64,000 bases of DNA from Pseudonocardia sp. (lineage in GTDB: Bacteria; Actinomycetota; Actinomycetes; Mycobacteriales; Pseudonocardiaceae). This document shows, in pieces, positions 49,897 to 58,179 of the stretch (within the stretch, counting starts at the first letter, position 1; every line of letters starts with the position of its first letter). Location of the stretch: positions 56,664-120,663 of the forward strand of contig NZ_JAODNI010000235.1 of assembly GCF_025465255.1 (NCBI RefSeq), in the 5' to 3' direction. Under the pieces are notes generated by a model. It was not told where the DNA came from and did no database searches. It saw nothing but the letters and a program-made list of their open reading frames with translations. A program made the translations under genes and the position numbers.

Positions 49897-51098
49897 CAGC
49901 AGGGAGCCTGACCCATGAGGGACTGCACGGTGCGCTCGCCGATCACCTTCGGCGTGCCGTCGGTGTAGGTCTTGAGCAGCATCGGGCGGGCCGACGGGAT
50001 GTGGCAGTCGGCGGTGAAGGTGGTCGGCCCGAGCAACAGGTCCTCGTTCGTGAACTTGTCCAGCTCGGCCTTGACCGCCGCGGTGTCGGTGGAGCCGGCA
50101 CGCTCGACGGCGCGGGCGATCGCCTGGACGAACGAGTACCCCTCGAGCGGGTAGTTCGCGCTGGCGGCGGGCTGGCCCGTCCGCTGCTGGAGGCGGGTGA
50201 AGAAGTCGTTGCGGGCGGGGACCGGGTCGTCGCCGGTCAGGCCGCCGGCGGCCGGGATGGTGAAGTCCGAGAGCCCCGGGACCGCGTCGGTCCAGTAGGT
50301 GCCGTCGTACGCGGCCGAGCCGAGCAGCGGCTGGGTCAGGCCCGCGGCGCGGAGCTGGCGCAGCAGGGTGGCGCCGCCGGGCGGGTAGCTGGCCACGAGA
50401 ATGACGTCGGGGTTGGCGCGCTGCGCGGCCGCGATCTGCGAGGCGGCCGACTCGTCGCCGTTCTGGTAGGTCTCCTCGCCCACCAGCGTCCCGCCGAGGT
50501 CCGTCCACCGCTTCTCGAAGAAGTCCCCGACGACCTGGGAGTACTCCAGGCCCTGGTCGGTGATCACGAACGGCCGGGTGTAGCCCTTCTCCTTCGCGTA
50601 CTCCGCGAGCAGCGCTCCCTCGGTGCGCGAGCCGGGGTAGAAGTTGTAGGTCATCGGGCCGACGCCGTCGACGCCGTAGAGCGGGCCACCGGCGCAGCCC
50701 ATCGCGATCTTCCCTGCGTCGTTGGCGACCCGGGCGGCGGGCCCGCCGATGTCGAAGTCGCAGGAGGTCACCACGAACTCCGCCCCCTGGTCGAGGACGT
50801 CCTGTGCCGCGGTCTGGATCTTCGACACGTCGGTCTCGTTGTTGGTGGTGATCATCTTGAGCTGGCGGCCGAGAACGCCGCCCCGGGCGTTGATGTCGTC
50901 GACGGCCAGCTGCATACCCTGCTGTACCGGGATGTCGAAGACGGACATGAAGCCGGTGGTCCCGGCCGTCTGACCGATCACGATGGGCTCGGCGGAGCCG
51001 GACCCACCGCCGGCTGCTCCTCCGGAGGAGCAGCCCGCGGCGAGCGCGGCGAGGACTGTCAGGGGCGCGATCGCGCGCCACGCGCGGGTGTGTCGCAT
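49896..51098 (-). CDS. livK: Periplasmic-type substrate-binding lipoprotein (Liv/amide family)
   Basis: A 400-residue type I periplasmic-binding-fold lipoprotein: signal with lipobox LAALAAGCSSGG, then PIVIGQTAGTTGFMSVFDIP, QGMQLAVDDINARGGVLGRQ and FVVTSCDFDIGGPAARVAND. ATG at 51098 opens the signal peptide; a longer frame adds 45 unlikely residues. Members bind branched amino acids, amides, urea or small aromatic acids, so an N-heterocycle or amide is possible here. It is 131 bases from hyuA, the only sizeable gap in locus C. Confidence 0.87.
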   Translation of the reverse strand: MRHTRAWRAIAPLTVLAALAAGCSSGGAAGGGSGSAEPIVIGQTAGTTGFMSVFDIPVQQGMQLAVDDINARGGVLGRQLKMITTNNETDVSKIQTAAQDVLDQGAEFVVTSCDFDIGGPAARVANDAGKIAMGCAGGPLYGVDGVGPMTYNFYPGSRTEGALLAEYAKEKGYTRPFVITDQGLEYSQVVGDFFEKRWTDLGGTLVGEETYQNGDESAASQIAAAQRANPDVILVASYPPGGATLLRQLRAAGLTQPLLGSAAYDGTYWTDAVPGLSDFTIPAAGGLTGDDPVPARNDFFTRLQQRTGQPAASANYPLEGYSFVQAIARAVERAGSTDTAAVKAELDKFTNEDLLLGPTTFTADCHIPSARPMLLKTYTDGTPKVIGERTVQSLMGQAPC

Positions 51099-51202
51099 CG
51101 GGTGGGGCTCCGTTTCGGGGGAGGGGGCACTGCGTCGTGCGGGGGGCTCACAGCGGCGTGCTCCCGGGCGGGGCTCCCGGGTCGTGCGGGTTCGCGCGGC
51201 GT

Positions 51203-51223
51203 GGCGCGCCGGGTGGGCGCGCC
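51203..51223 (-). terminator. Hairpin between hyuA and livK (attenuator-like)
   Basis: Two copies of the palindromic octamer GGCGCGCC (51203-51210 and 51216-51223) separated by GGGTG form an 8-bp stem, starting seven bases after the hyuA stop. No T tract. It may reduce read-through from the DUF917-hyuA part into the transporter genes or set the mRNA end. Confidence 0.4.
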
Positions 51224-51229
51224 CCGTGG

Positions 51230-52795
51230 TCACATCCGGCCGAGAGGCCCGGCGGCCTTCACCCGGATCCGGACCACCGGTTCGGTGAGGTACGCCATCG
51301 GGACCTCCTCGACCTCGACGATCTCGACGGCGGCCGGGTCGGCGCCGGCGCTGATCGCCTCGTCCTTCGCGGCCGCGCAGGCGAGGTCCAGGACCTCCTG
51401 CCGGTCACGGCCCGCCAGCTTGAACACCTTGTCGACCTGGCCGGACACCGACGCGATGGCGGCGCCGATGGCGTTGGCCACGTCGTAGTTCTCCGGCCGC
51501 ACGATCTGCGCGACGCCCGGCACCTCCGGCGGGAGGATGACGCTCCCGCCGCCGACGACCACCAGCGGGACCGGTCCGCGCGCGGTCTTGATCTGGTCGG
51601 TGGCGACGAAGACCAGCTCGTCGGCCCGGCGCAGCGCCGCGGCCAGCAGTTCCTCGTGCCCGGCGACGGCGGTGGCGTCGCCCATGCTCGCGCGGCCGGC
51701 GGCGACGGCGGCGTCGGACAGCGTGGGGGTGGTGCCCCCGAAGACCAGGGCCTCCTCGCGGAGCCGGTAGCCGACGCTCTCCGGGCCGACCCGGACGTCC
51801 TCGGCCGACCCGGTGACCCGCGTGCCGCCCCCGACGGCGATGGCCACCAGGTCGGGCATCCGGAAGTTGGTGCGCACGCCGCCGATGTCGGTCGGGGTGC
51901 TCGACTCCCGGGGGAACCCGTTGAGCAGCATGCCGACGTCGCTGGAGGTGCCGCCGACGTCGACCACCACGGCGTCGCTGACGTCGGCGAGGTAGCAGGC
52001 GCCGCGCATGCTGTTCGCCGGGCCGCTGCCGATGGTGAGCACCGGGAACCGCAGCACGTAGTCCAGGCCCATGAGGGTGCCGTCGTTCTGCGTCAGGAAG
52101 GCGACGGCGTCGATCCCGTTCTGCGTCAGGGCCGCGGTGAGCCCGTGCACCACCTTGTGCGCGACGCCGACGAGCGCGGCGTTGAGGATGCAGGCGTTCT
52201 CCCGCTCCAGCAGGCCGAGCGCGCCGATCCCCTGGGAGAGGCTGACCGGGATGTCCGGGCCGAGCACCTCCCGCACGACCTGCTCGGCCTCCTGCTCGTG
52301 GTCCCCCGAGACCGGCGAGAACACCCCGGAGATGGCGACCGCCTCCGCGCTGTCACCGACCTTCTCGAGGAAGCGGGCCACTTCGTCGCGGCCGAAGGGG
52401 ACCAGCGGCACGCCGGTGACCTCGCTGCCGCCCGGCACGACCACCTCGCCCGCCGACACCACCTGCCGCAGGTCGTCCGGCCAGTCGGAGAAGGGCGGGA
52501 TCGACACGGTGGCCGGTGCCCCGATCCGGACGACGGCGACCTTGAGCAGGTCGCGGCGCTCCAGGATCGCGTTGGTGGCATGGGTGGTGCCGAGCATGAC
52601 GTGGGTGATCCGCTCGACGGGCTGGTCGATCTGTCCCAGCACCGCCTCCAGCGCGCTGGTGATGCCGCTGGTGAGATCGGGCGTCGTCGGGGTCTTGTGC
52701 TTGGCCAGCAAGCGGTTCGCGGAGTCGAGGACGACGGCGTCGGTGTTGGTGCCGCCGACGTCGATCCCGATCCTGAGGTCAACCGACCCGGGCAT
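51230..52795 (-). CDS. Hydantoinase/oxoprolinase family protein (HyuA type)
   Basis: A 521-residue ASKHA-fold protein: RIGIDVGGTNTDAVVLDSAN (phosphate-1), THVMLGTTHATNAILERRDL, VDVGGTSSDVGMLLNGFPRE, VVGGGSVILPPEVPGVAQIV. HyuA-type enzymes open hydantoin or 5-oxoproline rings with ATP, usually with a HyuB partner; no hyuB is present here, and the protein is of the short HyuA size. ATG 52795 overlaps the DUF917 gene by 17 bases, and such pairing of DUF917 with HyuA is common. Confidence 0.86.
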   Translation of the reverse strand: MPGSVDLRIGIDVGGTNTDAVVLDSANRLLAKHKTPTTPDLTSGITSALEAVLGQIDQPVERITHVMLGTTHATNAILERRDLLKVAVVRIGAPATVSIPPFSDWPDDLRQVVSAGEVVVPGGSEVTGVPLVPFGRDEVARFLEKVGDSAEAVAISGVFSPVSGDHEQEAEQVVREVLGPDIPVSLSQGIGALGLLERENACILNAALVGVAHKVVHGLTAALTQNGIDAVAFLTQNDGTLMGLDYVLRFPVLTIGSGPANSMRGACYLADVSDAVVVDVGGTSSDVGMLLNGFPRESSTPTDIGGVRTNFRMPDLVAIAVGGGTRVTGSAEDVRVGPESVGYRLREEALVFGGTTPTLSDAAVAAGRASMGDATAVAGHEELLAAALRRADELVFVATDQIKTARGPVPLVVVGGGSVILPPEVPGVAQIVRPENYDVANAIGAAIASVSGQVDKVFKLAGRDRQEVLDLACAAAKDEAISAGADPAAVEIVEVEEVPMAYLTEPVVRIRVKAAGPLGRM

Positions 52796-53870
52796 GGCGG
52801 TCCTCCACGGGGACGTAGTCGAGGTCGTAGCCGAAGGCGCGCGGGCCGACCACGGACAGGCCGCGCTCGCTGCGCCACTGGTCGGGCGCGCGGAACACAC
52901 CGACGACCACGCGCTGGCCGTAGCGGATGTGCTCGGTGACGATGCCGCGCGCGGAGTGCCGGTCGAGCAGGGTGATGATGTCCGGGACGGTGGCCAGCGC
53001 CTCGCCGTCCTCCATCGCGACCAGGTTCTCGTTCTGGAACTCGATGCGCACCAGCCGCCCGGCGTCGTGCTCGATGCCCTCGACCACCGCCGACCCGCGG
53101 ACGAAGCCACCGGCCGTACGCCGGTCGACGTCGACGACCTTCCCGGTGAGCAGGGGGTACAGGTCGACCTGGGCGTCCAGGGCACGGAAGGGGTCGTCGG
53201 TCGCGGTGCGGATGGTGCGGCCGATCTGCACCGCGCGGGACACGGTGCCGCGCAGCAGCGGGGTGGCCGCGGTGCGGGCGTCCATCGGGTAGAGGCCGGC
53301 GCAGGCGCAGCCCCCGAGCGTGGAGACGGCGTTGCGGGCCAGGCGCTCCAGCCACACGTTGTCACGCGGCTCGAAGGTGATCACCTGGGAACGCTCGTCG
53401 ACCACCACGCACGGCCAGGAGGGGATGTCGTAGAGGTGCGGGGTGCACATCTGGAGCTCGGGGAAGGCGCGGCCCATCAGGTCGCCGTCCACCAGCGGCA
53501 GGCCGGCGTGGGCGGCCCAGGCGACCGGCAGGACCCCGTTGATCCCGCCCATCTCCAACGGCATCAGCGCGGCGACCGGGCGGTTCAGCCGCGCCTCGAA
53601 CGCGGCGCGGATGACGTCGCCCTCGTTGCCGTTGGGGATCTTCTCGACCATGACCGTCGGCGCGCCGATCATGCCCGCCGGCACGATCAGGTCGTCGGCG
53701 GCCAGCGAGTCGAGGTCGATCAGCGGCACCGGGCCGGTGCGCCGCACGGCGTTCAGCGCCATGAGCAGGCCGATCCGCGGGTCGCCACCACCGCCACCCG
53801 CCAGCACCGTGCAGCCGACGGACAGGTCCACCAGGTCCTGCTCGTCGAGCTTGGGAGGGTCGTTCGTCAT
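52779..53870 (-). CDS. DUF917 protein (S-methyl-thiohydantoin desulfurase family)
   Basis: A 363-residue DUF917 protein: TVLAGGGGGDPRIGLLMALN, IPAGMIGAPTVMVEKIPNGN-type centre (VPAGMIGAP is seen), LMPLEMGGINGVLPVAWAAH, PLVDGDLMGRAFPELQM, and the C-terminal domain with FQNENLVAMEDGEALATVPD and VVGPRAFGYDLDYVPVE. Pfam names the family S-Me-THD, for S-methyl thiohydantoin desulfurase; most members are uncharacterised. ATG 53870 is used. It is the first gene of locus C, divergent to pucR, and probably works with the coupled HyuA. Confidence 0.85.
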   Translation of the reverse strand: MTNDPPKLDEQDLVDLSVGCTVLAGGGGGDPRIGLLMALNAVRRTGPVPLIDLDSLAADDLIVPAGMIGAPTVMVEKIPNGNEGDVIRAAFEARLNRPVAALMPLEMGGINGVLPVAWAAHAGLPLVDGDLMGRAFPELQMCTPHLYDIPSWPCVVVDERSQVITFEPRDNVWLERLARNAVSTLGGCACAGLYPMDARTAATPLLRGTVSRAVQIGRTIRTATDDPFRALDAQVDLYPLLTGKVVDVDRRTAGGFVRGSAVVEGIEHDAGRLVRIEFQNENLVAMEDGEALATVPDIITLLDRHSARGIVTEHIRYGQRVVVGVFRAPDQWRSERGLSVVGPRAFGYDLDYVPVEDRHARVG

Positions 53871-53928
53871 ATCCGGAACGTAGGTCCGGGCGCGCCGCCA
53901 CTCCATGGCCGAAGCGCCCAAGTTGAAG

Positions 53929-53961
53929 ATCTAATTGTGCAATCCGACGAAGTGTGTCGGA
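53929..53961. promoter_or_regulatory. Locus C promoter and candidate PucR operators
   Basis: The AT-rich divergent region holds a -10 TTAGAT on the minus strand (53929-53934), about 52 bases before the DUF917 start. Next to it lie ATTG-TG-CAAT (53934-53943) and TCCGAC-n7-GTCGGA (53943-53961, perfect 6-bp arms). Both flank the -35 area, where an activator or repressor would bind. Binding by the PucR protein is inferred. Confidence 0.5.
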
Positions 53962-54007
53962 AAGAGGTCGAGAATGTTTCTTGTGCACTCACACCATGTA
54001 AGCAGGT

Positions 54008-54020
54008 CATACTGCGCGGG
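54008..54020 (+). promoter_or_regulatory. Leaderless promoter of pucR-type gene
   Basis: A -10 element CATACT at 54008-54013 ends six bases before the GTG start at 54020, with no ribosome binding site between. Confidence 0.45.
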
Positions 54021-55525
54021 TGAGCACGCTCGAATCGGTCGTGGACCTGCTGGCCCACCGGCACCCCGGCGCCGTCGAGGTGCTGGTCGGCTCGACCGAC
54101 CAGCGGGTCGGGGACGTACGCCTCGTCGAGCAGGTCGATCAGGTCGACGACGCCCCGCCGGGCGCCCTCGTCGTCCTCGAGCGGGGGCTGGCCGCGTTGA
54201 CCGGCGACTACCGGTTCGACATCGTGGTGCGCCGGGCCGCCGCCCGCGAGGTCGCCGCGCTGGTCGTGGTGCTCCCGCAGGACGCCAGGTTGTCGCTCAC
54301 CGCGCTGGCGCTGGCCCGGCGCGCCGGGGTCGCCGTCATCCGGCTCGCACCGGAGGTCGACCTCACCGCCGCGGTGGGCACCATGGTCCGGCAGGCCACG
54401 GACCGGCTCAGCGTGACCGTGGACCGGGCGCGGGCGGTCTGCGAGACGATCGACGGGCGGGCCCTGGACAGCGTCGACGTGCTGCTCGACCGGGTCGGCA
54501 TGCTGCTGGGCCGGACGGTCCGCATCGGGCCCCGCCCCGACGACCAGGTGCTCGCCGTCCCCGCCGGGCCCGACCACGACGGATGGCTGTGGACCGAGCG
54601 ACCCGGCGACCCGGACGCCGACGCGCTGCTGGAGATGGTGCTGTGGCGGATCGCCGCGGAGACCACCCGGCTCACCGCCGAACGGGTGCGCGCCGAGCAG
54701 GTGTCCCGCCGGTCCGCCGGGGAGGTGCTGGTCCAGCTGGTCGAGGCCGACCGCGGGGCCCGCGCCACCATCGCCCCGTCGGCCCGGCGGCTGGGCATCC
54801 CCGTCGACGGCTGGCACGTCGTCACCCGGATCGAGCCGGACAACCTGCTCGAGGTCACCGGCGACGACGTCGCGGCCTACGAGATCCGCGACGAGCTGGC
54901 CTCGCTCGCCCTGCAGGCCGCCGCGAGCATGCCCGGCTCCTGGCACGTCGGGCAGGACCCGGCCGTCGTCCTGCTGCTGTGGACCGGCGACAACCCGCCC
55001 CGCCAGGACACCCACGCCCGGCTCCACCGCCAGCTCGACTTCGTGCTGAATGCCCTGGTCGGACGGGTGCCCGGACTGCGGATGTTCTGCGGGACCGGCA
55101 CCGCGCGGCCCGGCATCGCCGGGCTCGCGAGCAGCGCGACCGAGGCCCGCCTCGCCGTCTCGTCGGCGCGGTTCCGCCGGCGCAGCAACGTCGCGGTGCA
55201 CTTCGACTCCGTCGGCATGCGCGCCACCCTGCTCGAGTGGTACGGCTCGCCGACGGTGCAGCAGTCGATCGACCGGCTCTTCGCCCCGATCGCCGACCTC
55301 ACCCCGGCCAAGCGCCAGGCGATGATCGACACCGTCTGCACCTACCTCGACCTGCAGGGCTCGGCGGCCCGCACCGCGGAGGTGCTGCACCTGCACCGCA
55401 ACGCGGTGCGCTACCGGGTCCAACGCGCCTTCGAGGTGCTCGGGATCGACGAGGACGACGCCGACCAGCGGCTTTTCCTGCATCTCGCCTGCCGGGCCCA
55501 GAGGCTGGGCGACATCAGCGCCTGA
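54020..55525 (+). CDS. PucR-family transcriptional regulator
   Basis: A 501-residue regulator. The N-terminal PucR-like sensory domain (about 1-125, LESVVDLLAHRHPGAVEVLV) is followed by a GGDEF-like degenerate middle domain (250-400, GWHVVTRIEPDNLLEVTGDD) and a C-terminal HTH_30 (430-490, TYLDLQGSAARTAEVLHLHR, NAVRYRVQRAFEVLGI). PucR proteins control purine catabolism and related N-compound pathways. Divergent from locus C, 149 bases apart, so it very likely regulates that operon. A hairpin follows the stop. Confidence 0.88.
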   Translation: MSTLESVVDLLAHRHPGAVEVLVGSTDQRVGDVRLVEQVDQVDDAPPGALVVLERGLAALTGDYRFDIVVRRAAAREVAALVVVLPQDARLSLTALALARRAGVAVIRLAPEVDLTAAVGTMVRQATDRLSVTVDRARAVCETIDGRALDSVDVLLDRVGMLLGRTVRIGPRPDDQVLAVPAGPDHDGWLWTERPGDPDADALLEMVLWRIAAETTRLTAERVRAEQVSRRSAGEVLVQLVEADRGARATIAPSARRLGIPVDGWHVVTRIEPDNLLEVTGDDVAAYEIRDELASLALQAAASMPGSWHVGQDPAVVLLLWTGDNPPRQDTHARLHRQLDFVLNALVGRVPGLRMFCGTGTARPGIAGLASSATEARLAVSSARFRRRSNVAVHFDSVGMRATLLEWYGSPTVQQSIDRLFAPIADLTPAKRQAMIDTVCTYLDLQGSAARTAEVLHLHRNAVRYRVQRAFEVLGIDEDDADQRLFLHLACRAQRLGDISA

Positions 55526-55554
55526 GCGCCGGCCCTGCTCCGGCCGCTGGCGCT
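55525..55554 (+). terminator. Hairpin after the PucR-family gene
   Basis: AGCGCC (55525-55530) pairs with GGCGCT (55549-55554), extended inward by GGCC (55531-55534) with GGCC (55542-55545). It begins at the last base of the stop codon. No T tract. Confidence 0.5.
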
Positions 55555-55602
55555 GACCCCCCGGATGGGTGAGGATCCGGTATGCCCCGAGGAGGTGCAC
55601 TC

Positions 55603-56460
55603 GTGCCGGATGCCCGGAACGTCCCGCCGGAACCACCGGACGCGACCGACGGGGGTGGCCTCGGCGCCGCGGAGGTGGCCGAGAAGATCGGGGACCATCC
55701 GGTCCTGCACGCGCTCGGCCGGATCGGGCTGGTCTCCTACGGCGTCGTGCACCTGCTGATCGCCCTGCTCGCCGCCCGGATCGCGCTGGGCGACCCCGGG
55801 CGGGCGGACAAGGCCGGCGCCCTGCAGGCCCTCGCCGCCACCGGATTCGGGCGGGTCCTGCTCTGGGTGGTCGCCCTCGGGCTCGTCGCGCTCGTGCTGT
55901 GGCAGCTCGCCGAGGTGCTGTTCGGCCATCGCGGGCTGCCTCTCGCGCAGCGGGTCCGGCGCACCGCGGTCGACCTGGCCGAGGCGGTCGTGTTCGGGCT
56001 GCTCGCGAAGACCGCCGCCGACGTGGCCGCCGACGGCGGTGCCCAACCGTCGTCCAAGCCCGTCCCGTCGACGATCCTCGAGCTCCCGGGCGGCCCGTTC
56101 CTGCTCGTCCTGGCCGGGCTCGGGATCACCGCCGTCGCGGGGTACGCGGTGTACCGGGGGCTGAGCGAAGCGTTCCTGCGGGATCTGGACCTGCGCGGCG
56201 CCGGGTTGCGCCGGTCGCTGCTGGTGATGCGCCTGGGCCGGGTCGGCTGGCCCGCGCTCGGCGTCGCGTACGGCACGTCCGGGGTGCTGCTGGTGGTCGC
56301 GGCCGTGCGCTACGACCCGACCCAGCCGGTCGGGCTCGACGCGGGCCTGAAGGCGCTCGGCGCGCAGCCGTTCGGCCAGCTGCTCCTGCTGGTGCTGGCG
56401 GCCGGGCTGGCCGTGTTCGGGGTCTACTCGCTCTTCGACGCCCGCCACCGCGCCGACTGA
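55603..56460 (+). CDS. DUF1206 membrane protein
   Basis: A 285-residue membrane protein with six hydrophobic helices arranged as three repeats of two: LGRIGLVSYGVVHLLIALLA, RVRRTAVDLAEAVVFGLLAK and LGRVGWPALGVAYGTSGVLL mark the repeat starts. This is the DUF1206 architecture; function unknown. GTG at 55603 is chosen because AGGAGG lies eight bases upstream; ATG at 55582 is in frame and would add seven residues. Convergent with the flavin reductase gene. Confidence 0.82.
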   Translation: MPDARNVPPEPPDATDGGGLGAAEVAEKIGDHPVLHALGRIGLVSYGVVHLLIALLAARIALGDPGRADKAGALQALAATGFGRVLLWVVALGLVALVLWQLAEVLFGHRGLPLAQRVRRTAVDLAEAVVFGLLAKTAADVAADGGAQPSSKPVPSTILELPGGPFLLVLAGLGITAVAGYAVYRGLSEAFLRDLDLRGAGLRRSLLVMRLGRVGWPALGVAYGTSGVLLVVAAVRYDPTQPVGLDAGLKALGAQPFGQLLLLVLAAGLAVFGVYSLFDARHRAD

Positions 56461-56476
56461 CGGGACGTCCGCCGGC

Positions 56477-57865
56477 CTAACGGCCGGTCGTGGCGGAGTG
56501 CTCCCGGGTGCGTGCCAGCTCGCGCAGCGGACCGTCCAGCACGCGGCTGAAGGTCGGGAAGGGGCGGACGACGTCGGCGAGGACGCGGATCGGGATCTCC
56601 GCACGGATCGCCAGGGCGAGCTCGGACACCCACTCCTCGGCCCGGCCGCCCACGCCGGTCGCCCCGACGAGCACCTCTCGTGCGGGGTCGGCCACCAGCC
56701 GCACCCAGCCCTGATGGACGCCTTCGGTGACCGATCGCGCGGTCTCGCCGATGTCGGCCCGGGCGGTCAGCGGGTCGATCCCGGCGTCGCGGGCGCTCGC
56801 CTCGGTGTGCCCGACCGCGACGACGCTCGGGTCGGTGTACACGGAGCGGGGAATGGCCCGATAGTCCGCTCGGGCGTCCTCGCCGCGCAGGTTCGCCGCG
56901 ACCACCCGGCCCTGGTAATCGGCGGTGTGCGTGTACGACGCGATGCCGGTGACGTCCCCGGCGGCCCAGACGTGTTCGGCGCCGACCACCCGACACCGCT
57001 CGTCGACCGGCACCGGCGCGCCCGCCCGCACCTCGACCCCCAGGTTCTCCAGACCCAGGTCCTGCGCCCGCGGCTCGCGGCCCACGGCGAACAGCAGCCG
57101 ATCGGCGTCGACGGGGCGTCCGATGTCGAGGGTCGCGCGCACCCCGGCGCCGCGCGGGGCCACGTCGACGACCGTCGTGCCGGGCAGGGTGCGGACGTCG
57201 AGGGTGTCGAGCTTCTCCGTGAGCGTCTCGGCGACGGCGGGCTCCTCGCGCGGGAGCAACCGGTCGGCGCGCTGCACGACGGTGACGACGATGCCGAACG
57301 TGGCGAACAGGAGCCCGAGCTCACAGCCCACCGGGCCACCGCCGACCACCACGAGCGACTCCGGCAGCTCGCTCGTGGTGAGCGCATCCTCGCTGGTCCA
57401 CGGCGTGATCGAGCCCAGCCCCGCGATCGGCGGCAGGATCGGCACCGAACCGGTGACCAGCACGAGGTCCCGGTAGCGGATCCGGACCCCGCCGACGTCC
57501 AGCACCCCGGGCTCGACGACCCGGCCGTCGCCGCGGAAGAGCCGGGCGCCGCTGCGGCGCAGCCGCTCGGCGGCGTCGAAGTCGTCGCGGTCGCGCACGG
57601 CCCGGTCGCGGCGCCGCACCGCCTGCCGGAAGGCCAGTGCGGGGTCGACGGGCCCGAGGAAGAACGGCGCGAACTCCGGATCGGCCGCCGTGCCCCACAC
57701 CGCGGCGCTGCGCAGCATCGACTTGCTGGGCACGCACGCCAGGTACGGGCACGCCCCGCCGACCAGGGCGCGCTCGACCACGGCGACCGAGCGACCGTCG
57801 GCCGAGGACCAGACCGGCTCCGACCCGGGGCCCGAGCCGACGACCACCACGTCGAAGGTCTCCAT
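56477..57865 (-). CDS. FAD-dependent pyridine nucleotide-disulfide oxidoreductase
   Basis: A 462-residue two-dinucleotide-binding flavoprotein of the mercuric reductase/lipoamide dehydrogenase group. The redox loop is GGACPYLACVPSKSML: both cysteines are present, in the actinobacterial CPYLAC form. NAD(P) motif VVVGGGPVGCELGLLFATFG; second FAD motif HVWAAGDVTGIASYTH; C-terminal dimerisation domain LVGATGVGGRAEEWVSELAL. The N-terminal FAD motif GSGPGSEPVWSSADGRSVAV looks about two residues shorter than in relatives. The C-terminal HxxxxE catalytic pair is not evident, so a disulfide substrate is uncertain. Confidence 0.85.
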   Translation of the reverse strand: METFDVVVVGSGPGSEPVWSSADGRSVAVVERALVGGACPYLACVPSKSMLRSAAVWGTAADPEFAPFFLGPVDPALAFRQAVRRRDRAVRDRDDFDAAERLRRSGARLFRGDGRVVEPGVLDVGGVRIRYRDLVLVTGSVPILPPIAGLGSITPWTSEDALTTSELPESLVVVGGGPVGCELGLLFATFGIVVTVVQRADRLLPREEPAVAETLTEKLDTLDVRTLPGTTVVDVAPRGAGVRATLDIGRPVDADRLLFAVGREPRAQDLGLENLGVEVRAGAPVPVDERCRVVGAEHVWAAGDVTGIASYTHTADYQGRVVAANLRGEDARADYRAIPRSVYTDPSVVAVGHTEASARDAGIDPLTARADIGETARSVTEGVHQGWVRLVADPAREVLVGATGVGGRAEEWVSELALAIRAEIPIRVLADVVRPFPTFSRVLDGPLRELARTREHSATTGR

Positions 57866-58179
57866 GAGTGCGGGCCTCCTCGCCAGCGGTACGGAGGCCG
57901 ATCCTCGTACACCCGGTCGGCGCCGCGCGTCGTCCCCGGCGCGTGAAGTTCTCCCGCCGTTCTGGGCCCCGAAGGGGGAGAGATCGCGCTCGTTCAGGTG
58001 CGGGTGCCCGACGAAGGCGACGTCACGGTCGTCGCCGACCACGGGCCTGGCAGGACGAACGCGCCGGCCGGCTCTCGCGCTGCCGGACCGGCGCGCGGGG
58101 ACGACGACGCCCCGCACCCTTCCACTGGCGGGCGGTGGCGGAGATCCCGGCGCGGCCCGGTCGCGGGAGGAGCGGGGCC
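57866..58179. other. Divergent intergenic region
   Basis: 314 bases between the flavin reductase and the F420/NADP-type reductase genes with no supported gene. GGGAGGAG (58165-58172) is the ribosome binding site of the right-hand gene. No clear palindrome or -35/-10 pair could be singled out. Confidence 0.35.
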
